A stretch of DNA of 64,000 nt from JAACFF01 sp963807975 (lineage in GTDB: Bacteria > Chloroflexota > Anaerolineae > Promineifilales > Promineifilaceae): NCBI GenBank assembly GCA_963807975.1, contig CAWEDV010000006.1:1-64000 (forward strand), in the 5' to 3' direction. A program made the position numbers and the translations under genes. The notes beneath the pieces are model-generated. The model searched no databases. It was given only the letters and a program-made list of their open reading frames with translations, and was not told where the DNA came from. Positions 16,412 through 25,437 of the stretch are shown here, piece by piece (the stretch's first letter is position 1; each line of letters begins with the position of its first letter).

Positions 16412-19081
16412 TCAGAAATAGTCTAGCGCCTCACCGCGGGCCACCGCCGCGCGCCTATTGCGCACACCCAGCTTGCGGTAAATATTGTGTAAGTGCCACT
16501 TTACAGTTCCCACTGTAATGACGAGTTTATCAGCGATTTCCGCGTTTGTGCGTCTTTCTGCCAGCAGGCGGAGGATGGCCAGCTCCTGATCGGTCAGGTC
16601 AGGTGCGGCAGCCTGGCTGCTGCGAACATGGGCAAGCTCGGGGAACTGCTTGATAGCCGGGTGCTCCAGCCCGGCAAGCAGCGGGCTTAGATCAGGCAGA
16701 TCCAATAGATAGCGAACGTAGCCGGTCAGGGCGACGATGTCCAGCGCCAGCGCCAACTGTGACCGGGCAGCGGCCTCATCGCCGCGTTTCAGCCAATACC
16801 AAGCCTGCAAAGCATGTGCTCGCAGCTGATACTCGACAACCCCTTGTTCATCTACGGCCTGCTGCAGCCCAACTAGAAAGTGCTCGATCGCCTCTAGGTC
16901 CTGGCCGTGAGCCAGATAGCCGTTCAAATAGCCGATCAATTTCCGCGGATCATAGTCGTGTGGTGATCTGCTAAACTGGACAGCATGCTGGCGGGCCACG
17001 TTCCAGGCATTATCGGGCTTACCCGCGGCTATCCAGAAACGAATCGTTATATCCCGCAGCGTGTCCAGAAGAACCGCAGGCGCATCGGCTGTGTCCAGGC
17101 CAGTGGTCATGGGATCCACGGCAGCCTCTACGGACGCCTCGCTGTTTGCTTCGAGGTCACAAAGAGCCAACATAGTCTTTCCCCACCTCAGCCAATGCGT
17201 TTCGCCCAGCAGCTCCGACTTGGCAACCATTTCCCGCAGCTCTTCTCGGGCTTCGTCAAGCTGGTTAAGGGTGTACAGGAGGTTGGCAAGGTGACGGTGG
17301 ATATAGATGGCTTCCAGCGTCTGATCCTGCCGGTTGATCTTGGCCAGCCGCAGAGCCTCGTGTCCTTTGCGCAGCGCATCCTGTGCGTCACCGCTGTTGC
17401 GGGCGACGAGACTGAGCCCGCGCAAGACGCTTGTTACCCCTGTGATCCAGCCATGCTCTTCAAAAACAGCCAACGCTTTGTGGCCGTGCTCTCGCGCTTC
17501 TTCCAGTTTCGCCATCCGCAGGGTCATTTGCAAAAAGTGAAGCGTACCAAGCGTGAGAAAATGACTCCCTGGCGACATCCTGCCCGCCAGCTGAGCCGAT
17601 CGCGACAGCGCCTCTTGATGATTACCGGCAATATGGTGGGCCCCAGCAAGCTGTAGATCGCGCTCAAACTGCATCGCTTCAGCATCTTCTTCACCTGCAA
17701 TCAACTGCTCCCATGCCGCTTGCGTCGCCTGCAGCAGCTGTAGTGTGTCCACGCGATCAGCCATCAAATAGAGCCAGCCCCGATCCAGGATCAGGCGGGC
17801 GTTCAGCTCTGCGCCGCTATCCCGCAGCTGCGCCAACCAGCGGCGGACGCGGTCCAGATCACCACGCAGGATTGTTGGCAGGCAGTGCTGCTCAAGCAGG
17901 GCGGCGGCATCGCCGGTCAGGCCGGCCGCCAGATAGTGACGCAGCGCCGCGCCTATTTCGCCGTTTTCTTCCAACCAGGCAGCCGCCCGCCGCCGCAGCA
18001 GAGCCAGTTGGGCCGATGGGGAGCGGCGCTCCAACTCGGCAGCCAGCAGTTCACGGAAGAGATCGTGATAGGCGAAGCGCGCTCCAGCGCGATCAGTAGG
18101 TCTCAGGAAAAATCCGGCCTCGACTGCCTGATGCAGCAGGTCGCCAGCATCCGCCTGACCGGTGACGGCCGTACACAAAGGGGTTGACAGATGCTCCAGA
18201 ATGGACGTCTGCAGCAGAAAGTCTTGCAGCCGCGGCGGCTGGTGGAGCAGGAATTCGCTTACAAAATAGCGGGTGAGCCACTGGTTATGTCCGTGCAGCA
18301 GCGCGGTATAGGTGCCTGCATCAGCGGAATGTGGCAGCTGGAAGGCGGCCAGCTTCAGACCGGTAATCCAACCGCCGGACAGCGCCGCCAGCTCAGCAAG
18401 CTCGGGGTCGGACACCCGCCCAAGAAGCTGCTGCACATAGCGGGCGATTTCATCCTGGCGAAAGCGCAGGTCCTCCGTATCCAGGAGAAGCACGCCGGCC
18501 AGGGTAGCGAATGAACCAAGCGCCGGGGGCGGGCCCTGCCGCGATAAGATCAGCAGATGCAGATTGGCTGGTCCTTGTTCCAGTATCCAGCGCACTGCCT
18601 CATGAATGGACTCGTTGGCAATATGCTGGTAATCGTCAAGGATCAGCAGCAGCGGCGCGGCGCGGCCGGCAATGCCGTTGAGCAGGATGGTTAGCGCACG
18701 GCGTAGGTCGAACTGCGCCGTGCGCAGGTTTTGCTGCACGGCCGTGGCCGCGGTAGGGGCCGCCGGCTGCAGCGCGGACGCAGCGTAGGCTAGAAAGAGG
18801 CGCGGGTCGTTATCTTGTGGGTCTAGACTGATCCAGCTCACTTCGGCGCCAAGCGCGGCGAGTGCTTCGCGCCGCTCATGCAGCCAGCCGGACGCCAGCA
18901 TGGTCTTGCCAAAGCCCGGTGGACCCTGAACATACGTTAGCCGGCGCGACGGCCAGCCGTCAAGCTGGCTGTACAGTCTTTCGCGGGCCAAAATATCAGG
19001 CGCCGGGGGAGGCACGTGGCATTTTGATTGTAGGAGGATAAGTTCCTCAGAATCCGGCACAAGAGCCGCTAGGTCGATCAT
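16412..19081 (-). CDS. MalT-type LuxR-family ATP-dependent transcriptional regulator
   Basis: An 889-residue intact regulator. Residues 53-60 are the Walker A loop (GPPGFGKT), Walker B is LLLILDDYQHI near 145, followed by the winged-helix region (LSGGWITGLKLAAFQL). The middle, about residues 400-800, is TPR-like. The C-terminus is a LuxR helix-turn-helix (LTDQELAILRLLAERRTNAE, VGTVKWHLHNIYRKLGVRNR). Such proteins sense an inducer through the TPR domain, bind ATP, oligomerise and activate transcription. It is divergent from the lipoprotein gene 19522-22725, and a tandem palindrome (19221-19253) lies between them. I infer that this protein may bind that palindrome and its second copy at 23668. 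The inducer is not predictable from sequence. It is a paralogue of the decayed gene at 35-2824. Confidence 0.92.
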   Translation of the reverse strand: MIDLAALVPDSEELILLQSKCHVPPPAPDILARERLYSQLDGWPSRRLTYVQGPPGFGKTMLASGWLHERREALAALGAEVSWISLDPQDNDPRLFLAYAASALQPAAPTAATAVQQNLRTAQFDLRRALTILLNGIAGRAAPLLLILDDYQHIANESIHEAVRWILEQGPANLHLLILSRQGPPPALGSFATLAGVLLLDTEDLRFRQDEIARYVQQLLGRVSDPELAELAALSGGWITGLKLAAFQLPHSADAGTYTALLHGHNQWLTRYFVSEFLLHQPPRLQDFLLQTSILEHLSTPLCTAVTGQADAGDLLHQAVEAGFFLRPTDRAGARFAYHDLFRELLAAELERRSPSAQLALLRRRAAAWLEENGEIGAALRHYLAAGLTGDAAALLEQHCLPTILRGDLDRVRRWLAQLRDSGAELNARLILDRGWLYLMADRVDTLQLLQATQAAWEQLIAGEEDAEAMQFERDLQLAGAHHIAGNHQEALSRSAQLAGRMSPGSHFLTLGTLHFLQMTLRMAKLEEAREHGHKALAVFEEHGWITGVTSVLRGLSLVARNSGDAQDALRKGHEALRLAKINRQDQTLEAIYIHRHLANLLYTLNQLDEAREELREMVAKSELLGETHWLRWGKTMLALCDLEANSEASVEAAVDPMTTGLDTADAPAVLLDTLRDITIRFWIAAGKPDNAWNVARQHAVQFSRSPHDYDPRKLIGYLNGYLAHGQDLEAIEHFLVGLQQAVDEQGVVEYQLRAHALQAWYWLKRGDEAAARSQLALALDIVALTGYVRYLLDLPDLSPLLAGLEHPAIKQFPELAHVRSSQAAAPDLTDQELAILRLLAERRTNAEIADKLVITVGTVKWHLHNIYRKLGVRNRRAAVARGEALDYF

Positions 19082-19220
19082 GATTTCCTGGCGCGTGCCA
19101 GTGCACCATGGTGATGCAGAGGCCGGCGCAATTACACAAAGCTGTGGGGATTATAGCACATGCGCGGCAGCGGATTTAAGTGATGCTCAGCTGCCGACGC
19201 AGCCGTCGACGGAGGGGGGT

Positions 19221-19253
19221 AGATTGGTCCAATCTCAAAGATTGGACCAATCT
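19221..19253. promoter_or_regulatory. tandem palindromic operator-like sites (set 1)
   Basis: Two 15-bp units, AGATTGGTCCAATCT (19221-19235) and AGATTGGACCAATCT (19239-19253), separated by CAA. Each unit is itself a palindrome (AGATTGG-W-CCAATCT) and the pair forms a larger perfect inverted repeat. The site lies between the divergent regulator gene and the lipoprotein gene, and recurs at 23668-23710. This is the expected form of a dimeric regulator's operator; a hairpin function is an alternative. Confidence 0.65.
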
Positions 19254-19420
19254 CAACCGTCAGTATGGCAAAAAACCTAACTTTCCCCTATCTTTACGCG
19301 CTTCTTATACAGGGCTGCGGATTATAAAATGAGTAACGTTTGCTCAGACGGAGTGGTTTTGAGCTTATCTAGGCAGTGTGAATCCAACGGCCGAATCGCT
19401 GGTGCGGTTCGCCGGTGGGG
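19254..19420 (+). repeat. leader module, copy 1 (upstream of lipoprotein gene)
   Basis: Shares ordered blocks with 23711-23850 and 31883-32000: acctaactttcccctatctt, cgcgctt, and ccaacggccg...cgctggtgcggtt near the end. This is the most diverged copy. It lies within the 440-base upstream region of the gene at 19522. Confidence 0.6.
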
Positions 19421-19521
19421 TCACGTTGGTTGGTTTTTTACGTGTGTGTTGCCCCTGCTGCGTCACGGTCGCGTTTATTTATAGATATGAACTATCACTT
19501 GATATATAAAGGTAAATCTTC

Positions 19522-22500
19522 ATGAAAAGAACAGCCATTTTAATCCTATTCCTTGTGGTGGCTGCGGCCATCGCCGGCTGCCAAAATCAGCAAGCGGCGA
19601 CTCCCGCAAGCACGGAAGCGGTTGAGGTGCAGGCGACAGCCATGCCCGAACCAACGGCGGAAGACTCTGTCGAACCGACGACCGAACCGACCGAACCAGC
19701 TGAACCGACGGTCGAAGCGACGGCCAGCGAAGACGCAGATGCCGTGCCCGACTCGCTTCTGCCGCGTTACGAGCCGCTGGAAGAATGTTTTATTGAACCA
19801 CCCGACGAATATGGCATCGAGCAGAAGTTGGACTGCGGCAATATCGTCGTACCTGAGTTCTACGATGCGGAGACGGACCGCCCGGTGACGCTGAGCTTTA
19901 CGCGCCTGAATGCGGACACGCAAACAGGACGTTCCCCCCTTTTTATGCTGCTTGGTGGTCCCGGACAAAGCTTCAGCGATCCCAGCTATTTCGCCAATTT
20001 GCGGCCGGAATTACTGGGCGAGATCCTCAAAGAGCGCGATATCGTTCTTCTTGACCAGCGCGGCACCAAGAACACGGATACCTTCCTCGATTGCCCTGAA
20101 ATCTACTCCTTATCTTGGGCAGCCCAGGAACAAGGATTAGACGAAGAAGCAGATTACAACTTGCAAACTGAAACGCTGCAGAAATGTATTGATGATTTCA
20201 AAGCCGAGGGTGTAGACTTGAACGCCTACAACAGCGTGGCCAATGCCGCCGATGTCAATGCCGCACGACAGGCGTTAGGCTACGATCAAATCATCTACTA
20301 TGGCGCTTCCTACGGTTCGCAGCTCGGCCAGCACGTGATGCGCGATTTCCCGGAGATATTGGAAGCGGTGGTCCTGGACGGGGCCAATCCACTCTCGCGT
20401 AAAAGCTGGGTTGAAGACCGGGCTTTGGATGCGCAGTGGGGCATTGACAACCTGACCGCGCTGTGTGAAGCTGATGAGAAATGCAGTGAGACCTATGACA
20501 TTCCGGCCTTGTTAGAAGAGGTCACAGCCCTGTTCGCCGATGGCCCCCTGACTTATACCTATACCTCGGAAAACGATCCCGCCATTTCCTTTGACGTCGA
20601 AGTGACTGAAGCAGGCTTGTTTGACCTGATCTTTAAAGAACAAGGGGCCGGCATTACCGCCTACGCCCTGCCTACTATTCTTTGGCAGATAAATGAGGGA
20701 GGCGCTGCCGCAGCAGCGGAAATACTCGGTCCGCTAGCGGGCCAGACAATTGAGGGCAGTCGTGACCTCACTGAAGGGGATGAGGCGTTCATCATGCATT
20801 TGGCCATGGTCTGTTCCGATGATTACGTCGCTTCCGTAGATGACGTCATCGTTGAGGGCGTCAGTGAATATGCACGGGTTCACGGACTGAACACGGCTGA
20901 GTTATATGCCTTGGGCTGTCCGATGGTTGACGTCCAAGAACTGCCCGCGAACACGGACGAAAATGTCACGCTTGACGTTCCCACCCTCCTGCTGACTGGC
21001 GATCTGGATGTCGCCACGCCTCTCGTCCGTACACAAGAGCTGGCTGATGATCTGCCAAATGATACCTTGATAACCTTCAAAGGCCGCACCCATGTCCAGT
21101 TGAACGGCGCCAACGAATGCGCCGGTCAGATCATGACCCAGTTCGTCCTGGATCCTACAGCGCCGCTGGATACAAGCTGCGCTAATGATCCCTCTCCTTA
21201 CACCTTTATCCTGCCGGACGGCACACCCACAAGGGACCTTGAGGCCGAAGAGGCGGCGCCTGAGGAACAGCCCACCGCCGGCAGCACACTGCCCGAGGAT
21301 GTCACGGCCCAGCTGGACGCTTTTCTGCAATCGCAGGTCTACAGCGACGGGGGCAACCCCCGATTGGCCGCGCCGGGTTTGGTTCTGCTGGTGGAAACGC
21401 CAGACGGCCGCTACCTGAACGCCGCCGGCGCTGCCAATATGGCCGACGGAACCCCCATGCAGAGTGAAGACATACTGGAAATCGGCAGCAACACCAAATC
21501 CATGACCATCGTCCTGCTTATGCAGTTGGTGGAAGATGGTCTAATCGCTCTGGACGATCCCTTGAGCCAGTACCTGCCCGATCAAGCCGCACTGCTGCCC
21601 AACGGTGATGAAATTACCATTCGCCAAATGGCCCAGCACACGGCCGGTCTCTACGATTATGGCGACAACATCATCGCCGACGGCTTATCCGGTACGGATG
21701 CTATGGAAACCGGATATACGCCCAGCGATCTGGTGCAAGATGCTGTGGACAATGGCGCGCCATACTTCGCCCCTGGTGAAGAAGGGATGTGGCATTACAG
21801 CAACACCGGCTACGTCCTGCTGGGCATGATCATTGAATCGCTCACTGGCGAAGAGCTGGGCAATTTGTTGCAGACGCGCATCTTCGATCCCTTGGGTATG
21901 GAGAGCGCAGTCTTCCTCGAAGGCGTGCCCCAAGAGGGAGAAATCAGTACCCACGGCTATTGGTGGGAAGGTGATGAAATATTAGATACCACCAATTGGA
22001 ATGCTTCCCAGGGTTGGGCCGCCGGCGCGGCGGCGATGACGGCCGCGGACTTAGCGACTTATGGCCAGGCCCTGGCTGCGGGTGAGCTTTTCCAAGACCC
22101 AGAAACGCTGCAGGAGATGCTCACATTCGATCCGGATGCGCTTCAAGTCCTTGGTACCCCCTATGGACTGGGATTGTTTGATGTTGCTGGAGATGGTTCG
22201 GTTTGGGGACATGCGGGTCAAACACTTGGTTTTCAGTCGCTCTGGTTTACCGATCCGGAAAAGGGGATTGTGGTTGTGGGCTTGACCAATTCAGCCACCT
22301 ACAGTGCCAATGGATTGCTAAATGTGCGTAATATTCTGGCGGGTAATGGCCCTCTGCCCGTAGGTTCAGGTACTTTGTTACCTGCCGCCGGCCCCACAGC
22401 GTGGCAGTGGACGCAGTTTGTCACGCCCGTTGAGGCAACTGAGATTGATGAGCCGGCCAATTTCCAAATTCTCTTCACCGGGGATCAGGGCGTTTTGTTT

Positions 22501-22725
22501 ATCAATCCCGACTGCGGTTCGGCCGTCGGTACCTACACCGTCGATGAGCCGTGGCAAATCAACATCGATCTTGACACTTCTAGCTTAACCTGTGATGCTG
22601 ATTCTCAAGGCGGGCAGTTGGCCCAGCATCTCAATGATGCTGTCAGTTGGCATTTTGACAATGGCATGTTGGTTATCGAACTGCCGGCAGATGGCGGGGC
22701 AATGGTCTTTACAACCCCAGAGTAA
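19522..22725 (+). CDS. lipoprotein: TAP-like alpha/beta-hydrolase fused to class C beta-lactamase-like domain
   Basis: A 1067-residue predicted lipoprotein: signal peptide with lipobox AIAGC (C20), then a Thr/Pro/Glu-rich linker to about residue 80. Residues about 90-560 form an alpha/beta hydrolase of the tripeptidyl-aminopeptidase type, with LLGGPGQ oxyanion region, nucleophile S263 (YYGASYGSQ), acid near TGDLDVATP and histidine in GRTHVQL. Residues about 600-930 form a serine beta-lactamase/esterase-like domain with S656-x-x-K659 (GSNTK), Y759-S-N (HYSNTGY) and H897-A-G. A C-terminal domain of about 130 residues follows. All catalytic residues of both domains are visible. A surface peptidase or esterase acting on peptides or cell-wall material is likely; the substrate is unknown. 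It is divergent from the MalT-type regulator. Confidence 0.9.
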   Translation: MKRTAILILFLVVAAAIAGCQNQQAATPASTEAVEVQATAMPEPTAEDSVEPTTEPTEPAEPTVEATASEDADAVPDSLLPRYEPLEECFIEPPDEYGIEQKLDCGNIVVPEFYDAETDRPVTLSFTRLNADTQTGRSPLFMLLGGPGQSFSDPSYFANLRPELLGEILKERDIVLLDQRGTKNTDTFLDCPEIYSLSWAAQEQGLDEEADYNLQTETLQKCIDDFKAEGVDLNAYNSVANAADVNAARQALGYDQIIYYGASYGSQLGQHVMRDFPEILEAVVLDGANPLSRKSWVEDRALDAQWGIDNLTALCEADEKCSETYDIPALLEEVTALFADGPLTYTYTSENDPAISFDVEVTEAGLFDLIFKEQGAGITAYALPTILWQINEGGAAAAAEILGPLAGQTIEGSRDLTEGDEAFIMHLAMVCSDDYVASVDDVIVEGVSEYARVHGLNTAELYALGCPMVDVQELPANTDENVTLDVPTLLLTGDLDVATPLVRTQELADDLPNDTLITFKGRTHVQLNGANECAGQIMTQFVLDPTAPLDTSCANDPSPYTFILPDGTPTRDLEAEEAAPEEQPTAGSTLPEDVTAQLDAFLQSQVYSDGGNPRLAAPGLVLLVETPDGRYLNAAGAANMADGTPMQSEDILEIGSNTKSMTIVLLMQLVEDGLIALDDPLSQYLPDQAALLPNGDEITIRQMAQHTAGLYDYGDNIIADGLSGTDAMETGYTPSDLVQDAVDNGAPYFAPGEEGMWHYSNTGYVLLGMIIESLTGEELGNLLQTRIFDPLGMESAVFLEGVPQEGEISTHGYWWEGDEILDTTNWNASQGWAAGAAAMTAADLATYGQALAAGELFQDPETLQEMLTFDPDALQVLGTPYGLGLFDVAGDGSVWGHAGQTLGFQSLWFTDPEKGIVVVGLTNSATYSANGLLNVRNILAGNGPLPVGSGTLLPAAGPTAWQWTQFVTPVEATEIDEPANFQILFTGDQGVLFINPDCGSAVGTYTVDEPWQINIDLDTSSLTCDADSQGGQLAQHLNDAVSWHFDNGMLVIELPADGGAMVFTTPE

Positions 22726-22761
22726 CAAATGGACACTGGCGAAAATTAAAGTTCAGTCGAG

Positions 22762-22791
22762 GGTAGGGGCGTTTCGCGAAACGCCCCTACC
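22762..22791. repeat. 30-bp perfect palindrome, REP-like
   Basis: ggtaggggcgtttcg/cgaaacgcccctacc is a perfect palindrome with no loop. It lies between the lipoprotein stop and the CPBP gene. The core GTAGGGGCG type is common as an intergenic repeat in Chloroflexota and cyanobacteria. It has no T-run. Confidence 0.6.
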
Positions 22792-22839
22792 AGAGAGAAA
22801 TTCAAAAAACGCCAGACTCCAGTACAAATGGAGAAACTT

Positions 22840-23655
22840 ATGAATCAAAACGATGCGACAAAACGAGTGATCACCTATGTCATATTGGTGTTTGTTTTAA
22901 GCGCCCCCTTTTACTATCTGGTTAGCCAAAATGGCGGTCTGGAGGGAGGTGGCGGATTATATGTGTTTCCGCTGATGTGGATGCCGGGCGTGGCGGGTCT
23001 GATCACGACCTTCGCCTACCAGCGCAATCTGCGCGGCATGGGTTGGGGGCTGGGCAGCGGCAAATATTATCTGATTGCCTATCTCTTGCCTGTTCTTTAT
23101 GCCACCATAGCCTATGGGGTTGTCTGGTTGATTGGACTCGGTGGTTTAGATTTTAGCCAGGCCGGGGTTGGCGGGCTGCTGAGTGCGTTGACCATTGGCG
23201 TCGTAACGGCGCTGGTAACGGCCCTCGGCGAGGAAATCGGCTGGCGGGGTCTGCTGGTTCCCCAGCTGGCGCGCCTGAACAGTTTTGCCCGCACCGCGTT
23301 GATTACGGGCGTAATCTGGGGATTGTGGCACGTCCCCCTGATTATCAGCGGCGACTACAGCAGCGGCGCACCGGCCTGGTTTGCGATCAGTGGCTTCATG
23401 GTACTTGTCATTGGCATGTCTTTTGCTTTTGCCTGGGTTCGCCTGGCCTCGGGCAGCATCTGGCCGGCAGCCTTGATGCACGCCGTCCACAACAGTTTCA
23501 TTCAAAGCTTCCTGGACAAAGTGACGGTGAACACAGGTGCTACCGAATATTTCACCACCGAATTTGGCGCGGCGCTGGCCATCATGGGCATTATTGTCGC
23601 GGTCACCTTTTGGCGCATTGGGGTGCCGCAGGAAACAGGGGAAGCGGCGGGTTAA
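22840..23655 (+). CDS. CPBP-family intramembrane metalloprotease
   Basis: A 271-residue polytopic protein. I chose ATG 22840 because it follows GGAGA (22830-22834); ATG 22828 is in frame but lacks such a box. The CPBP motifs are EEIGWRGLL (E131-E132), WGLWHVPLI, and HAVHNSF, which carry the glutamates and histidines of the metal site. About eight hydrophobic segments are seen. The family includes type II CAAX-processing-like enzymes; in bacteria many are linked to protein maturation or bacteriocin self-protection, and the substrate here is unknown. It is 114 bases downstream of the lipoprotein gene and may be co-transcribed with it. Confidence 0.9.
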   Translation: MNQNDATKRVITYVILVFVLSAPFYYLVSQNGGLEGGGGLYVFPLMWMPGVAGLITTFAYQRNLRGMGWGLGSGKYYLIAYLLPVLYATIAYGVVWLIGLGGLDFSQAGVGGLLSALTIGVVTALVTALGEEIGWRGLLVPQLARLNSFARTALITGVIWGLWHVPLIISGDYSSGAPAWFAISGFMVLVIGMSFAFAWVRLASGSIWPAALMHAVHNSFIQSFLDKVTVNTGATEYFTTEFGAALAIMGIIVAVTFWRIGVPQETGEAAG

Positions 23656-23667
23656 GCGTAACCGGGT

Positions 23668-23710
23668 AGATTGGTCTAGATTGGTCCAATCTTAAAGATT
23701 GGACCAATCT
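23668..23710. promoter_or_regulatory. tandem palindromic operator-like sites (set 2)
   Basis: A partial unit agattggtct (23668-23677), then AGATTGGTCCAATCT (23678-23692), TAA, and AGATTGGACCAATCT (23696-23710). The two full units and the 3-base spacing are the same as at 19221-19253. It starts 12 bases past the CPBP stop and lies upstream of the surface-protein gene. Confidence 0.65.
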
Positions 23711-23850
23711 CAACTATCTCAACTGTCAGTTTGATTAAAGACCTAACTTTTCCCTATCTTTTTGCGCTTCTCAGGCCGGACTGTCGATCAGAAAATAGAG
23801 GGAATTTGCACAGACGAGGTGAACCGAACGGCCGTACTGCTGGTGCGGCT
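23711..23850 (+). repeat. leader module, copy 2 (upstream of surface repeat protein)
   Basis: Contains the shared blocks agacctaacttttccct, tttttgcgcttctcagg, ggactgtcgatcagaaaat, gagggaatttgcaca and a gaaccgaacggc...ggtgcggctc hairpin. Closely matches copy 3 at 31883-32000. Confidence 0.65.
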
Positions 23851-24044
23851 CCCCTTGGGGAGTGTGGTTTTCTGGTACTCCTTGGTTGGAGGCATCAATG
23901 ATCCATCGCTGCGTAAAATTGTACGCTGGAAGAAATACGACATTGTTTGCCGGGCCATGAGTGCTTCATTGCCAAGGAAGATTTTAAAGAGGCTGGTGAT
24001 GCGGCCGTTTAGCCTGAAAAACAGAGGAAAATAGGGGAAAAACA

Positions 24045-25437
24045 ATGAACCCATTCGTTTCAGAAAGTACACGAGGAACCTTATCCCGACTGCTGATCAT
24101 CATCGTCGTTCTGGCGGCGATGATAATGGTTGGCAGCCCACCGCGGCCGGCCGCGGCCGCCTGCGGCGGCAGACCTCCGTCGGTACTGAGACCGAGCTCA
24201 ACAATGCGATTTCCGCCTTCAACGCGGAGACGACGACCCCCTGTGTCTTCACGATCCGTTGAGCCCAGGACATCCCCCTGACCGCCAGCACCACACGTCA
24301 TCGACAATCCCGCCAGCGGTGTGGAACTGGTCATCGAAGGAGACGGTCACGCCCTGGATGGGCAGGAACTTCCGGCGTGCTGCCGCTATACGTTCAACCG
24401 GATACAACGGTCACGCTAAACAATATCACCATCACCCGCGGAAACTCCGGCCATAACGGCGGCGGCGTCTTTAATCGCGGCGACCTGACCATCAACAAAA
24501 GCACCATCAGCGACAACGTGGGTGTCAACGACGGCGGCGGCATCGCCAACGCCGGTACACTATTTGTCAACGACAGTACCATCACCGGCAACAGTGCTAC
24601 AGGAGCCATCGCATTTGGTGGTGGTATCGACAATGGAAGTATCGCCGACAACTCCTCCGCATACCGTGGTAATGGCACAATAACCATCAACCGTAGCGCC
24701 ATCATCAACAATTCGGCAGGTAGCCAGGGTAGCGCCATTGCAGTCGACAGCGACATGACCAGCATGACGATCAACAACAGCACCATCAGTGGCAATACTG
24801 TCGTGTCGGGGTCCGGTCGTGCAGCCATTCTCAACTTTGGCTCCACGGTAACAATCAATAGCAGTACCATTGCCGAAAATGGTGGCGGAACTGTGAGTGG
24901 CATATTCACCTTAAATGACACATTTACCACGCCCGATAGTCCTGGCGTGACCACGGTGCAGAACAGTACCATCCTCCACGACGGGACGCACGGCTTGCGG
25001 TACTGTCCTTGGTGGGAGCATCGTCTCGGCGGGGCACAACCTTGTCAGCGATTCGTCCTGTGGGTTCACCGCGACCGGCGATCAGCAGAATACCGACCCA
25101 CTCCTCGGTCCGCTGGCAAACAACGGCGGTCCCACATTCACCCACGCGCTGCTGGCAGGCTCACCGGCCATCGACGCCGGCGATACGACGCTGACCACCG
25201 ACCAGCGCGGCGTAGCGCGGCCCCAGGGCGCAGCCGATGATATCGGCGCCTTCGAAGAAGTAATCTGTCCCGCGTTCCCGCTGGACGCTGCCAACGAAGG
25301 AGAGCTGAACGTGCCATCGGCTGCTACAACCAGCAGACCACTCCGGGCACGTACACGATCAACCTCACTCAGGACATCCCCCTGACGGCCAGTACGACGG
25401 CCATCGACAACGGCACCGGCCGGCGTGGAGCTGGTAA
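24045..25437 (+). pseudogene. shattered 5' part of the large surface repeat protein gene
   Basis: ATG 24045 opens a signal peptide (LLIIIVVLAAMIMVG) ending near AAAACGG. Homologous sequence then continues in changing frames: GTETELNNAISAFNAETTTP, a TGA, VIDNPASGVELVIEGDGHAL, then LYVQPDTTVTLNNITITRG with beta-helix repeats, then GHNLVSDSSCGF, GPLANNGGPTFTHALLAGSP, and ELN-AIGCYNQQTTPGTYTIN. I count at least six one-base shifts (near 24175, 24290, 24375, 24990, 25313, 25420 and 25443) plus one stop. The same protein family continues without a break from 25438 to 31773. So the export signal and the first anchor-Q unit are cut off from the rest. Confidence 0.8.

Noticed and set aside
16985..17656. 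223-codon plus-strand frame inside the MalT-type regulator
   Set aside because: It lies wholly antisense to a convincing 889-residue gene and has no recognisable domain.
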